A stretch of 64,000 bases of DNA, taken from Actinokineospora baliensis (GTDB lineage: Bacteria; Actinomycetota; Actinomycetes; Mycobacteriales; Pseudonocardiaceae). Positions 1 through 8,601 of the stretch are shown here, piece by piece. The position numbers were made by a program, and so were the translations under genes. Position 1 is the stretch's first letter, and each line of letters opens with the position of its first letter. The DNA is taken from positions 6,312,001-6,376,000 of the forward strand of contig NZ_JAFBCK010000001.1 of NCBI RefSeq assembly GCF_016907695.1. The letters are read 5' to 3'. Below the pieces are notes generated by a model. That model ran no database searches, was not told the origin of the DNA, and saw only the letters and a program-made list of their open reading frames with translations.

Positions 1-301
1 CGGTGTCCACCACCGGCATGCCGATCGTGGCCGAGCGGGCGGCGGCGAGCACCGCGTGGCTGCTGGTGCTGGCCGCCACCTGCGCGAAACCGGCGTCCGT
101 CCACATCGGAACGGCCCGCCGGTAGCGCAGCGGCGGCGCGTCGGGGCCGGGGTACCAGCCGACGCCGAAGCCGTCGACGTTGACGGTGCCCCCGCCGCGC
201 ATGTCGGCGGGGGCCCAGGTCTGGCTCAGCAGCCCGCTCGGCCCGTCGAGCAACCCGGAGATGGGCACGGCGGGACCGAGGTAGCCCAGGTGGCGGCACA
301 T
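1..301 (-). CDS. egtC: Gamma-glutamyl-hercynylcysteine sulfoxide hydrolase, N-terminal part (cut by window edge)
   Basis: Class II glutamine-amidotransferase-type hydrolase that removes the gamma-glutamyl group from the EgtB product in ergothioneine synthesis. Only the first 100 residues are in the window. The reading begins MCRHLGYLGP; Cys2 would become the N-terminal nucleophile after Met removal, as in the family, and GFGVGWY follows at residues 44-50. The gene starts 4 bases after the egtB stop, making it the third gene of an egtA-egtB-egtC operon. The methyltransferase gene egtD would be expected beyond the left edge but cannot be seen. Confidence 0.88.
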   Translation of the reverse strand, partial: MCRHLGYLGPAVPISGLLDGPSGLLSQTWAPADMRGGGTVNVDGFGVGWYPGPDAPPLRYRRAVPMWTDAGFAQVAASTSSHAVLAAARSATIGMPVVDT

Positions 302-305
302 GCGC

Positions 306-1649
306 TCAGCGCGCCCCGGTCGCGTCGCGGGCGCACCGGAACCCGGAGAAGATCTGCCGCCGGATCGGGTGGTCCCAGTTGCGGAAGGTGCCGCGCACGG
401 CGGCCGCGTCGGTGCCGAACGAGCCACCGCGCAGCATCTTGTAGTCGCCGCCGAAGAACACCTCGGAGTACTCCCGGTACGGGAACGCCGAGAACCCCGG
501 GTACGGCCGGAAGTCCGAGTCGAGCCACTCCCAGACGTCCCCGATCAGCTGACGCACCCCCAGCGGCGACGCGCCCTTGGGGTACGAGCCGACCGGCGCG
601 GGCCGCAGGTGGCGCTGCCCCAGGTTGGCGTGCTCGACGCCGGGGTCCTCGTCGCCCCAGGGGTAGCGGCGGGACCGCCCGGTCGCCGGGTCGAACCGCG
701 CGGCCTTCTCCCACTCCGGTTCGGTCGGCAACCGCTTGCCCGCCCACTTCGCGTACGCGGCCGCCTCGTGGAAGCACACGTGCACGACCGGCTCGTCCAC
801 CGGGACCGGTTCCACCACACCGAAGCGGGTGCGGACCCAGCGGTCGCCGTCGCGCCGCCAGAACCGGGGCGCGATCAGGTCCGCCTTGCGCCGGTGGGCC
901 CAGCCGACCTCGCTCCACCAGTCGGGGTTGTCGTAGCCCCCGGCGTCGATGAAGGCCAGGTAGTCGCCGTTGCTGACCGGGACGGTGTCGATGTAGTACG
1001 CGTCGACGTGCGTCTGGAACGCGGGGCGCTCGTTGTCCAGCGCCCACGGCTCGGTGGAGGTGCCCATGGTGAACTCCCCCGCCGGGACGAACACCTCCCC
1101 GGCACCGATCGGGGCGACCAGGGCGGGATCCGGGTCGGGCGCATGCAACACCGGGGCACCCGAACGCAGTTGGTGCGTGGCGAGCATGGTCTCGTCGTGC
1201 TGCTGCTCGTGCTGGACGATCATGCCGAAGGCGAACCCCCGGTCCAGGAGCTTCCCGCCGTGCAGCGGCACCCGCTCCAGCACGTCGAACACCTTGTCGC
1301 GCACCTGACCCACGTACGCGCGGGCCTCGGTCGGCGACAGCAGCGGCAACGCGGGCCTGCTGGCCCTGGAGTGCTGGAACGCGTCGTAGAGCTCGTCGAT
1401 GTCGGAGCGGACCGGCTCGCGGCCGCCGACATCGCGCACCAGCCACAGCTCCTCCTGGTTGCCGATGTGCGCCAGGTCCCACACCAGCGGCGACATCAGC
1501 TCGGAGTGCTGGCGGACCAGGTCGTCGTCGTCGACCGCGTCGGTCAGCAGGGTGCTACGCGCCCGGGAGCGCAGCAGCGCCTCCGCGACGCGCTCGCGGA
1601 CGCGCTCGGTCTCGGTGTTGCTCCCCACGGGCAGATCTGTGCTGGTCAC
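306..1649 (-). CDS. egtB: Hercynine oxygenase (ergothioneine synthase EgtB)
   Basis: Non-haem iron sulfoxide synthase joining hercynine to gamma-glutamylcysteine. The 447-residue product has an N-terminal DinB-like helical domain carrying probable iron ligands: His61 in DLAHIGNQEE and a second cluster QHEQQHDETM near residue 150. A C-terminal formylglycine-generating-enzyme-like domain follows, with GEFTMGT, RLPTEPEWEKAAR, YPWGDE and RGGSF motifs. The start is the GTG at 1649, preceded by GGGAGGAAG and overlapping the egtA stop as GTGA. The frame stays open far upstream, but only because it lies under egtA. Family identity is firm; the iron-ligand assignment rests on motif resemblance. Confidence 0.94.
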   Translation of the reverse strand: MTSTDLPVGSNTETERVRERVAEALLRSRARSTLLTDAVDDDDLVRQHSELMSPLVWDLAHIGNQEELWLVRDVGGREPVRSDIDELYDAFQHSRASRPALPLLSPTEARAYVGQVRDKVFDVLERVPLHGGKLLDRGFAFGMIVQHEQQHDETMLATHQLRSGAPVLHAPDPDPALVAPIGAGEVFVPAGEFTMGTSTEPWALDNERPAFQTHVDAYYIDTVPVSNGDYLAFIDAGGYDNPDWWSEVGWAHRRKADLIAPRFWRRDGDRWVRTRFGVVEPVPVDEPVVHVCFHEAAAYAKWAGKRLPTEPEWEKAARFDPATGRSRRYPWGDEDPGVEHANLGQRHLRPAPVGSYPKGASPLGVRQLIGDVWEWLDSDFRPYPGFSAFPYREYSEVFFGGDYKMLRGGSFGTDAAAVRGTFRNWDHPIRRQIFSGFRCARDATGAR

Positions 1650-2893
1650 GACTTCCTCCCGTTCGTCGCTTCCGGTGCGTCCAACGCCTCGCGCAGCGCC
1701 ACCAGCCGGTCGGTGGCGTGCTCGGTGGGCAACCCCAGCCCGGCGGTGGCCGGGATCCCCAGGTCGAGCACCCGCCGCGCGGCGCGGGCGAGGTCGGGGT
1801 CGGCGAGGCCGAGGCGGGCGGCGTCGAGCCACCGGTCGGCGACCGGTGCGCACGCCTCCACCACGGCGTCGACGACCGCCCGGTCGGCCATCAGGGCCAC
1901 CAGCAGCGCGGCCGGGGCCAGCCAGTCGTCGCCAGCCTGGGCGTCGAGGTAGCGGACCTCGAAGTACCCGTGCGGGCGGATCGGCGGGAACAGCGTGGAC
2001 ATGTGGTAGTCGAGGTCGTCGAGCGAGGGCGGGTGCTCCAGCGCGCCGTCGAGCCAGTCGGCGAAGCTGACCCCGTTCGGGGCGTCCCAGACCCCGTCCG
2101 GCCGCCGCACGCACAGCAGCGGGGCGTCGAGCACGTAATCGGCCCACGCCTGGGCCGGGTCGTCGGTGACGGGGACCGGTCTGGAGCGGCGCGGGTCGAC
2201 GCCGAGCACGTGCAGCATCCGCGCCGACGCCCACCCGGTCGGCGCCCCGGCCAGGTCGGGCGAGTTGGCGAACAGTGAGATCAGGACCGGGCCGAGCCCG
2301 TTGAGCGCGGCCCACCTCGTCGGCACGTCGGCCGCCTCGCCGACGTCGAGGCAGACCTGCAGGCCCGCGCTGGCGCACATCATGGTGATGCCGTGCTCGC
2401 CGATGGGGGCGAAGGCGCGTTCCATCGCCGCGTAGCGGGGGGTGTCGAGGACCCGGCGCGGGGAGCGGTGGGCGTCGAGGCCGGTGTGGCCGAGGACGAG
2501 GCCCGCGCGGTCGAGGAGATCTTCGAGGTGGCGGTGGTCGGCGTGGACGGCGTCGGCCACGGCGGCCAGGGTGGGGGCGGGCAGTGAGGAAATCTCGACC
2601 TGCCCGCCGGGTTCCAGGGTGAGGGGGGAACCGGACGGCAGCGGCAGCCACGGGCTGTCGGCGCGCAGTGTGGTGGGGGAATGGGGGCCGAGCGCGGCGG
2701 CGAGGTGGTCGGGGTCGAGTCGCCGCCCGGGGTCGTCGCGGTGGTGCACGACCCACTCCAGCTCGACGCCCAGCAGACAGGGTGGACCGTGTTTGAAGCA
2801 GACCGAGGCGACGTAGGCCTCCGCCTCCACTCTGGCCCGCAACCGGCGGCGATCGGGCTCGACGGTGTGGCGCGAAGCGGACAAAGGGCTCAC
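1646..2893 (-). CDS. egtA: Glutamate-cysteine ligase EgtA
   Basis: ATP-dependent ligase making gamma-glutamylcysteine, the sulfur donor for EgtB. About 415 residues, usual for the actinobacterial GCS2-type family, with GVELEWVV, an LEPGGQVEIS core motif and PHGYFEVRYLDAQ near the C terminus. First gene of the egt operon; its TGA overlaps the egtB GTG. Two starts compete: the GTG at 2893 has an AAGGA directly against it, while an in-frame TTG at 2884 sits 7 bases after AAAGGAG and has the better spacing. The difference is three residues. The upstream gap of about 180 bp is shared with a divergent TetR gene. Confidence 0.92.
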   Translation of the reverse strand: MSPLSASRHTVEPDRRRLRARVEAEAYVASVCFKHGPPCLLGVELEWVVHHRDDPGRRLDPDHLAAALGPHSPTTLRADSPWLPLPSGSPLTLEPGGQVEISSLPAPTLAAVADAVHADHRHLEDLLDRAGLVLGHTGLDAHRSPRRVLDTPRYAAMERAFAPIGEHGITMMCASAGLQVCLDVGEAADVPTRWAALNGLGPVLISLFANSPDLAGAPTGWASARMLHVLGVDPRRSRPVPVTDDPAQAWADYVLDAPLLCVRRPDGVWDAPNGVSFADWLDGALEHPPSLDDLDYHMSTLFPPIRPHGYFEVRYLDAQAGDDWLAPAALLVALMADRAVVDAVVEACAPVADRWLDAARLGLADPDLARAARRVLDLGIPATAGLGLPTEHATDRLVALREALDAPEATNGRKS

Positions 2894-3028
2894 TCCTTTC
2901 TTTCACTCCTTGCCGGAAAACGACGCTACACGCGGCCACCGACAGCCGCACGGACCCGCTGGGCCGAACGGGGGGTGGGCCGGGGACGGGCTCCTAGGGC
3001 GGGCGTGACGCGCGCCGCGCACCCAAAA

Positions 3029-3038
3029 CGTACGTACG
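3029..3038. promoter_or_regulatory. Short palindrome in the egtA / TetR divergent gap
   Basis: CGTACGTACG is a perfect 10-bp palindrome 38 bp before the TetR-family start and inside the divergent promoter gap. TetR proteins usually bind such sites and often control themselves, so this is a candidate operator. The assignment is by position only. Confidence 0.3.
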
Positions 3039-3075
3039 GATTGCTTCGGCACCGGTCGGCTGACACCATCGACGG

Positions 3076-3678
3076 GTGCCCAGGGTGAGCCAAGACCATC
3101 TCGACGCGCGACGGCGCCAGATCCTCGACGGGGCCCGTTCGTGCTTCGCCCGCCACGGGTACGAGGGGGCCACCGTGCGCAGGTTGGAAGAGGCTACCGG
3201 ACTCTCCAGAGGGGCCATCTTCCACCATTTCCGCGACAAGGAGTCGCTGTTCCTCGCGTTGGCCGAGGACGACGTGCTGCGGATGACCGAGGTCGTCGCC
3301 GAACAGGGCCTGGTCCAGGTGATGCGGGACCTGCTCTCGACCACCCCCTCCGGTGGCGGCGGCGAGGCGCTGAACCCGGCCGACTGGCTGGGTACGAGGC
3401 TAGAGGTGTCCCGGCGGCTGCGCACCGACCTGGAATTCCGGTCCCGCTGGGCGGAACGGTCGCGCCAGCTCTCCGTCGCCACCCGCGACCGCCTGCTGCG
3501 CCAGCGGGAGGCGGGCAACCTGCGCGACGATGTGGACGTCGACGTGCTGACCGCGTTCCTGGAGCTGGTGCTGGAGGGCCTGGTGTCGCACCTGGCGATG
3601 GGCCTGCCCGCCGACGACATGGACCCGGTGCTCGACCTGGTCGAGGAAACCGTTCGACGGCACCGGCGTACCGGTTAG
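3076..3678 (+). CDS. TetR-family regulator, AcnR-like
   Basis: 200-residue DNA-binding regulator. The N-terminal helix-turn-helix reads GATVRRLEEATGLSRGAIFHHF, followed by the usual all-helical ligand-binding region. The first 60 residues closely resemble what I recall of mycobacterial Rv1474c, the regulator beside aconitase, and of corynebacterial AcnR. An aconitase-repressor role is therefore plausible, but no acn gene is in view; the neighbours are egtA (divergent) and an MFS transporter (downstream, same strand, 152 bp away). The GTG start at 3076 has no strong ribosome site and may give a leaderless or short-leader mRNA. Confidence 0.75.
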   Translation: MPRVSQDHLDARRRQILDGARSCFARHGYEGATVRRLEEATGLSRGAIFHHFRDKESLFLALAEDDVLRMTEVVAEQGLVQVMRDLLSTTPSGGGGEALNPADWLGTRLEVSRRLRTDLEFRSRWAERSRQLSVATRDRLLRQREAGNLRDDVDVDVLTAFLELVLEGLVSHLAMGLPADDMDPVLDLVEETVRRHRRTG

Positions 3679-3830
3679 TGGTGCGACCCAGAATGTTGGC
3701 CGTGTATCGGCCCGTCCACGGCGTGGCTGGCAAGGCGCCGGAACGGCCTCGTACTGGGCGTACTCGGTCGTTTCGGCAACGCAGCCAGGCGCGTCGTGGG
3801 CGGGTCGAGACATGGTCAAGGTTCTAGGTC

Positions 3831-5024
3831 GTGCCACTAGCTCATCGCGGGGTGCGCGCGTACGTGGCCGCGGCCGCCCTCGCCAGGGTCGCCGACGAGA
3901 TGGTCTCGGTGGCGGTGGTCCTGCTGGTCCTGCAGCGGACCGGCAGCCCGGCGCTGGCCGGGGCGATGGTGACCGCGTACACGCTGCCCTCCATTGTGTC
4001 CGGTCCGGTCGTGGGCGCGTGGCTCGACCGGATCCCCTACCGGCGGGCCGTGCTGGCCGCCGGGGGCGTGCTGCTGGCGGCGACCTGCGCCGGTCTGGTC
4101 CTGACGGTCGGCCGGGTCCCGGTGCTGCCGTTCGCGCTGGCGGCGCTCACCGGGCTCGCGTTGCCGCTGACCAGCGGCGGCTACTCCAGCCTGGTCCCCA
4201 AGCTGGTCCCGGCGCAGCGGTTGTCCAAGGCGAACGCCCTGGACGCGGCCACCTTCAACATCGGGGCGATCGCCGGTCCCGCGCTCGCCGGGACGGTGGC
4301 GGCGGTCGTGAGCCCCTCGGCGGCGGTGTGGTTGATCGTGGTGCTGGCGCTGTCGGGTTCGGTGTGCACGGCGTTCCTGCCGTCCACACCGGGCAACCCC
4401 AGCCCCGACCACGCTTCGCTGCTGCGGACGGTCCGGGCGGGACTGGCCCACCTGGTCACCACCCCCGCGCTGCGCGGCGCGACGCTGACGACGGTGCTCG
4501 GCTACGGATCGGTGGGCATCCTCGCCACGGCACTGCCGCTGCGGATGCAGGAGCTGGGGCAGGACCGCGCCGCGGCGGGCTACGTGTGGACCGCCATGGA
4601 GATCGGCTGCCTCGTGGCCGTGGCCTCCCTCGGTCGGTTCATCGCGGGTCCGCGCCCCGAGCTCACGGTGGTCGTCAGCACAGCGACCTTCGGCGCGCTG
4701 ATGCTGGCCTGGCCCGCCGTCGACGGTGTCACGTGGACGCTCGCGCTGGCGGCGGTCGCGGGCCTGGCCGACGGCTTGGCGCTGCCCGCGATCATGGCGA
4801 CCCGGCAGCGGCACTGCCCGCCCGCGCTGCTGGCCCAGGTGTCCACCACGGGGGCCAGCCTCAAGATCGGCACCTTCGCCCTCGGCGCGGCGGCGGGCGG
4901 CTGGCTGGTGCCCGCAGCAGGCCCGGCGACGGCGATCACCGTCACCGCCTGCGCGCAACTGCTGGCCGCCGCGCTCGGCGTGCTCGCGGGCGTGCGCTGG
5001 CGAAAGGCGAGCGCGGACCGCTGA
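3831..5024 (+). CDS. MFS transporter
   Basis: 397-residue integral membrane protein with about 12 hydrophobic segments. The loop after helix 2 carries the major-facilitator signature VVGAWLDRIPYRRAV. Family members of this size are mostly proton-driven exporters of small molecules; the substrate cannot be told from sequence. It follows the AcnR-like TetR gene on the same strand after 152 bp, so regulation by that protein is possible. The start is the GTG at 3831, just before PLAHRGVRAYVAAAAL. No obvious ribosome site. Confidence 0.82.
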   Translation: MPLAHRGVRAYVAAAALARVADEMVSVAVVLLVLQRTGSPALAGAMVTAYTLPSIVSGPVVGAWLDRIPYRRAVLAAGGVLLAATCAGLVLTVGRVPVLPFALAALTGLALPLTSGGYSSLVPKLVPAQRLSKANALDAATFNIGAIAGPALAGTVAAVVSPSAAVWLIVVLALSGSVCTAFLPSTPGNPSPDHASLLRTVRAGLAHLVTTPALRGATLTTVLGYGSVGILATALPLRMQELGQDRAAAGYVWTAMEIGCLVAVASLGRFIAGPRPELTVVVSTATFGALMLAWPAVDGVTWTLALAAVAGLADGLALPAIMATRQRHCPPALLAQVSTTGASLKIGTFALGAAAGGWLVPAAGPATAITVTACAQLLAAALGVLAGVRWRKASADR

Positions 5025-5251
5025 GGTCCGCTGGCGTCCGAGCAGCTGTGGGTCCCGCACCTGGTCGCGGGCGAGACGATCGCGCGGGTCGGCGACCGCT
5101 ACGACGGCGACCCGCTCGCCGCCTGGACCTCGGCCGCGGCCCCGGGTGGCGTCCGTCTCGTTGACCGGGCGCGGTTGCCCGCGCCACGCGGGACCGGATC
5201 GCTCTACACTGGGCCGGTTCGTCAGGACGGATCCGAGGAGTACGGCTTCCC
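5025..5251. other. Intergenic region and leader before the CNNM pair
   Basis: No convincing gene is visible. A TACACT -10-like hexamer lies at 5205-5210, which would give a leader of roughly 130 nt before the first CNNM gene. Bases 5237-5330 contain GGAGTA and a perfect 7-bp hairpin (GCCGGGA / TCCCGGC, 5293-5311). Bases 5030-5200 read through as an open frame without a start and may be coding debris. Confidence 0.4.
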
Positions 5252-5350
5252 GTGCGCAAGGCGCAGAAGAAGAGACCGGGCCGCAGTAGCGGGCCGGGAG
5301 AGAGTCCCGGCTGCCATATCGACCCGGAACCCGAGCGGGGTGCTCGGTGA
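5252..5350 (+). CDS. Possible 32-residue leader peptide coupled to the CNNM gene
   Basis: A GTG at 5252 opens a 32-codon frame beginning VRKAQKKRPGRSSGPG. It ends in a TGA that overlaps the GTG of the next gene as GTGA, the same coupling seen in real operons of this genome. GAGGAG lies 11 bases before the start. The peptide is very basic at the N terminus and has no known family. It could be a translational-coupling leader or chance; the hairpin at 5293-5311 lies inside it. I recognise no homologue. Confidence 0.35.
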   Translation: MRKAQKKRPGRSSGPGESPGCHIDPEPERGAR

Positions 5351-6669
5351 CCGGAGTCCTGCTCAGCGTCCTGGGCCTGCTGGCCGTGTGCGCGCTGACC
5401 CTCGGTACGGCGCTGTTCGTCACCGCCGAGTTCGCCCTCACCACCCTCGAGCGCAGCCAGGTCGACCGGCACGCCGAGCAGGTGGGCGACCGGCGGGCCC
5501 TGGCGATCCAGCGGGCGCACCGCACGCTGTCGTTCCAGCTCTCCGGCGCGCAGCTCGGCATCACCATCACCACCCTGATCACCGGCTACATCGCCGAACC
5601 GGCGCTGGCCGCGCTGGTGGAGCCCGCGCTGCTGTGGACCGGCATGGGCCGCACCGCGGTGGACGCGGTGGCGCTGGTGATCGCGCTGCTGGTGGCCACG
5701 TCGCTGTCGATGGTGTTCGGCGAGCTGGTGCCCAAGAACCTGGCCATCGCCAGGCCGCTGGCCAGCGCGCGGGCCGTCGCGGGCAGCCAGGCGGTGTTCT
5801 CCTCGGTGCTGCGCTGGCTGATCAACGGCCTCAACGGGTCGGCGAACTGGATCGTGCGCGGTCTCGGCGTGCAGCCGCAGGAGGAGTTGCGGTCGGCGCG
5901 CTCACCGCAGGAGCTCGGTGGTCTGGTCCGCTCCAGCGCCGCGTCCGGGTCCATCGACACCGGCACCGCGACGCTGCTCAGCCGCTCGCTGCGCTTCGGT
6001 GACCGGACCGCCGACGAGCTGATGACGCCCCGGGTGCGGGTGCAGGCGCTGCGCGCCGACGCCACGGTGGTCGACCTGATCGACCTGGCCCGCAGCACCG
6101 GGTTCTCCCGGTTCCCGGTGCACGGCGGCGACCTCGACGACGTGCGCGGGGTGGTGCACGTCAAGCAGGTGTTCGGCGTGCCGAGGCAGCTGCGGGCGAG
6201 CACGACGGTCGCCGAGCTGGCCAAGCCGGTGCCGACGGTGCCGGAGACCCTCGACGGCGACGTGCTGCTGGACCGGCTGCGCGGGTCCGGGCTGCAGGTG
6301 GCGCTGGTCGTCGACGAGTACGGCGGCACGGCGGGCCTGGTCACCCTGGAGGACCTGATCGAGGAGATCGTCGGCGACGTGCGCGACGAGCACGACCGCG
6401 GCGAGGTCAGCCCGGTCCGCCCGCTGGGCAGGGGCAGCTGGCTGGTGTCCGGGCTGCTGCGCGACGACGAGCTCGCCGAGGCCACCGGGTTCCGGATGCC
6501 CGCTGGCGAGTACGAGACGGTCGCGGGCCTGGTGCTGACCCGGCTCGGCCGCATCCCCGACGTCAACGACGAGATCCGGATCGACGGCTGGCGGGTGACG
6601 GTGCTGCGGATGGACCGGCACCGGGTGGCCGAGTTGCGGGTGGCGCGGCTGCCGGGGGTGACCACGTGA
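5347..6669 (+). CDS. CNNM / HlyC-CorC family membrane protein with CBS pair
   Basis: 440 residues in three parts: an N-terminal DUF21 transmembrane domain (about residues 1-200; GELVPKNLAI is its hallmark), a tandem CBS module (about 215-340; VDEYGGTAGLVTLEDLIEEIVGD), and a C-terminal CorC_HlyC domain ending near RMDRHRVAELRV. Family members such as CorC and MpfA are linked to magnesium or cobalt transport; older annotation calls them hemolysins. It is coupled to the next gene through a GTGA overlap, so the two probably form one heteromeric system in the membrane. Confidence 0.88.
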   Translation: MTGVLLSVLGLLAVCALTLGTALFVTAEFALTTLERSQVDRHAEQVGDRRALAIQRAHRTLSFQLSGAQLGITITTLITGYIAEPALAALVEPALLWTGMGRTAVDAVALVIALLVATSLSMVFGELVPKNLAIARPLASARAVAGSQAVFSSVLRWLINGLNGSANWIVRGLGVQPQEELRSARSPQELGGLVRSSAASGSIDTGTATLLSRSLRFGDRTADELMTPRVRVQALRADATVVDLIDLARSTGFSRFPVHGGDLDDVRGVVHVKQVFGVPRQLRASTTVAELAKPVPTVPETLDGDVLLDRLRGSGLQVALVVDEYGGTAGLVTLEDLIEEIVGDVRDEHDRGEVSPVRPLGRGSWLVSGLLRDDELAEATGFRMPAGEYETVAGLVLTRLGRIPDVNDEIRIDGWRVTVLRMDRHRVAELRVARLPGVTT

Positions 6670-7715
6670 GCGACCTGCTGGCGCTGGGCGCCACCGCGCT
6701 GCTGCTGCTGGGCAACGCGTTCTTCGTCGGCGCGGAGTTCGCGATCATCACCGCGCGCCGCGACCGGCTGGAGGCGCTGGCGCGCGAGGGCGACTCGCGG
6801 GCGGCGGCGGCCATCGAGGCGGGCAGGCAGTTGCCGCTGCTGATCGCCGGTGCCCAGCTCGGGGTGACGGTCTGCTCGCTGGGTCTTGGCGCGCTCGCCG
6901 AACCCGCCATCGCGCACCTGCTTGAGGGCCCGTTCGGCGCGCTGGGTCTGCCGGAGGCGGTCGTGCACGGGGTCGCGTTCGCACTGGCGCTCGGCGTCGT
7001 GGTCACGCTGCACACCGTGCTGGGCGAGATGGTGCCGAAGAACCTGGCCATCGCGGGCCCCGAGCGCGCCGCGACCACGCTGGTGCCGGTCCACCTGGCG
7101 TTCTGCAAGCTGGTCCGGCCGCTGCTGGGGATGTTCACCAAGGTCTCGACCGCGGTCCTGCGCCGATTCGGCGTGGAACCGCGCGAGGAGCTGGAGAACG
7201 CCTACACCCCCGACGAGCTGGCCACGCTGATCGCCGAGTCCCGCCGCGAGGGTCTGCTCGACGACTCCGAGCACCGCAGGCTGACCAACACGCTGTCGTC
7301 GGCGGGGCGCACGGTGGCCGAGGTGCTGGTGCCGCTGTCCGCGCTCAAGACCGTGCCGCACCCGCCGACGGTGGGCGCGGTGGCCGCGGCGGTGGCCGAA
7401 ACCGGGTTCTCCCGGTTCCCGGTCCGCATGCCCGACGGCTCCCTCAACGGCTACGTGCACGTCAAGGACGTCCTCGACCAGGTCGACTCGGACCCGGCGA
7501 CCAGGGTGGCCTGGTCGCGGGTGCGCGGGCTGCCGGAGCTGCCAGCGGATTCCCGGCTCGACGAGGCGCTCGCCGCGCTGCGCCGGGCCCAGAGCCACCT
7601 GGCCAAGGCCGTGTCCGCCGAGCGCGAGGTGCTCGGGGTGGTGGCGCTGGAAGACCTGGTGGAGGAGTACGTGGGCACGGTGCGCGATGGGACCCACATC
7701 GGTGACGATTCCTGA
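6666..7715 (+). CDS. CNNM-family membrane protein, short form without CorC domain
   Basis: 349-residue paralogue of the preceding gene: DUF21 membrane domain (GEMVPKNLAIAGPE) followed by a CBS pair ending in VVALEDLVEEYVGTVRDG. It stops right after the CBS module, so the CorC_HlyC domain of its neighbour is missing. This long/short tandem is known from other actinobacteria, including mycobacteria. The GTG start overlaps the upstream stop by 4 bases. A divalent-metal role is inferred from the family only. Confidence 0.87.
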   Translation: MSDLLALGATALLLLGNAFFVGAEFAIITARRDRLEALAREGDSRAAAAIEAGRQLPLLIAGAQLGVTVCSLGLGALAEPAIAHLLEGPFGALGLPEAVVHGVAFALALGVVVTLHTVLGEMVPKNLAIAGPERAATTLVPVHLAFCKLVRPLLGMFTKVSTAVLRRFGVEPREELENAYTPDELATLIAESRREGLLDDSEHRRLTNTLSSAGRTVAEVLVPLSALKTVPHPPTVGAVAAAVAETGFSRFPVRMPDGSLNGYVHVKDVLDQVDSDPATRVAWSRVRGLPELPADSRLDEALAALRRAQSHLAKAVSAEREVLGVVALEDLVEEYVGTVRDGTHIGDDS

Positions 7716-8601
7716 GGCCACCCGGGTGGTGCTGCCCGAGCCGGACTGGCACCGGCTGCGCGACGAGCACGTGGCACGGGTCCGGCAGTGGACCGACCCG
7801 CACCAACGGCGCCGGGTCCGCCGGGAGAAGCACCCGGTGCTGGACTTCCTGTTCACCTACTACTCGCACCGCCCTGCCCACCTCGAGCGCTGGCACCCCG
7901 GCCCCGGCGTGGTCCTGGCGGGCCCGTCGGCCGAGGAATACCTGCGGTGGCCCGCCTACACGGCCACCGCCGAGGGCGTGACGCTCGGGCCGCTGGCCCC
8001 CGGCCGCCGGGCCACGGCGGAGTTCGTGCTGTCACTGCTGTCGGCGACCGCAAGCCGCCCGCCCCGGCTCGGGTGCTTCGGCCTGCACGAGTGGGCCATG
8101 GTCTACCGCAGCGCCGAGGTGCGCCACGCCGCCTGGCCGCTGCGCCTGGGGGCGGAGGGGACCGACGCGGTGGTGGAGTCCTCGACGATCAAGTGCGGCC
8201 ACTTCGACGCGTTCCGGTTCTTCACCCCGCCCGCGCGACCGCTCAACACACTGCGGCCGAGCCGGGAGGGTCAGGTGGAGATGGAGCAGCCGGGCTGCCT
8301 GCACGCGACCATGGACCTGTTCAAGTGGTCCTACAAGCTCGACCCGCACACCCCGTCGGACCTCGTCGCCGACTGCTTCGCCCTCGCCGTCGACGTCCGC
8401 ACCCTGGACATGCGCGCCAGCCCGTACGACCTGTCGGCGCTGGGCTACTCCCCCGTCCAGATCGAAACCGAACGCGGCCGCGCGGAGTACGTGCGGGCGC
8501 AGTCGGCGTTCACCACCCGCGCCGCGCCACTGCGTGCACGGCTGATCTCCCTGTGCCACAACTTGTTGAGCGAGGTGCCCGGTGGAACCGACCACCAGTG
8601 A
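7687..8601 (+). CDS. Uncharacterised protein, family often labelled 3-methyladenine DNA glycosylase
   Basis: 304-residue soluble protein with conserved-looking blocks REKHPVLDFLFTYYSHRP, LERWHPGPGVVL and MDLFKWSYKL. I recognise this as an actinobacterial family that carries the label 3-methyladenine DNA glycosylase, but no helix-hairpin-helix or other glycosylase motif is visible, so the label should not be trusted. It overlaps the end of the short CNNM gene by 29 bases from the ATG at 7687; an in-frame GTG at 7702 would reduce this to 14. Probably co-transcribed with the CNNM pair. Confidence 0.7.
   Translation: MGPTSVTIPEATRVVLPEPDWHRLRDEHVARVRQWTDPHQRRRVRREKHPVLDFLFTYYSHRPAHLERWHPGPGVVLAGPSAEEYLRWPAYTATAEGVTLGPLAPGRRATAEFVLSLLSATASRPPRLGCFGLHEWAMVYRSAEVRHAAWPLRLGAEGTDAVVESSTIKCGHFDAFRFFTPPARPLNTLRPSREGQVEMEQPGCLHATMDLFKWSYKLDPHTPSDLVADCFALAVDVRTLDMRASPYDLSALGYSPVQIETERGRAEYVRAQSAFTTRAAPLRARLISLCHNLLSEVPGGTDHQ

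Noticed and set aside
5030..5200. Coding remnant after the MFS gene
   Set aside because: An open frame reading EQLWVPHLVAGETIARVGDR is present but has no start and no recognised family; not enough to name a pseudogene.
5180..5346. Leader before the CNNM genes as a definite Mn or Mg riboswitch
   Set aside because: Only short words resemble the known classes; the full conserved cores could not be matched by eye. Kept as a finding, not a call.
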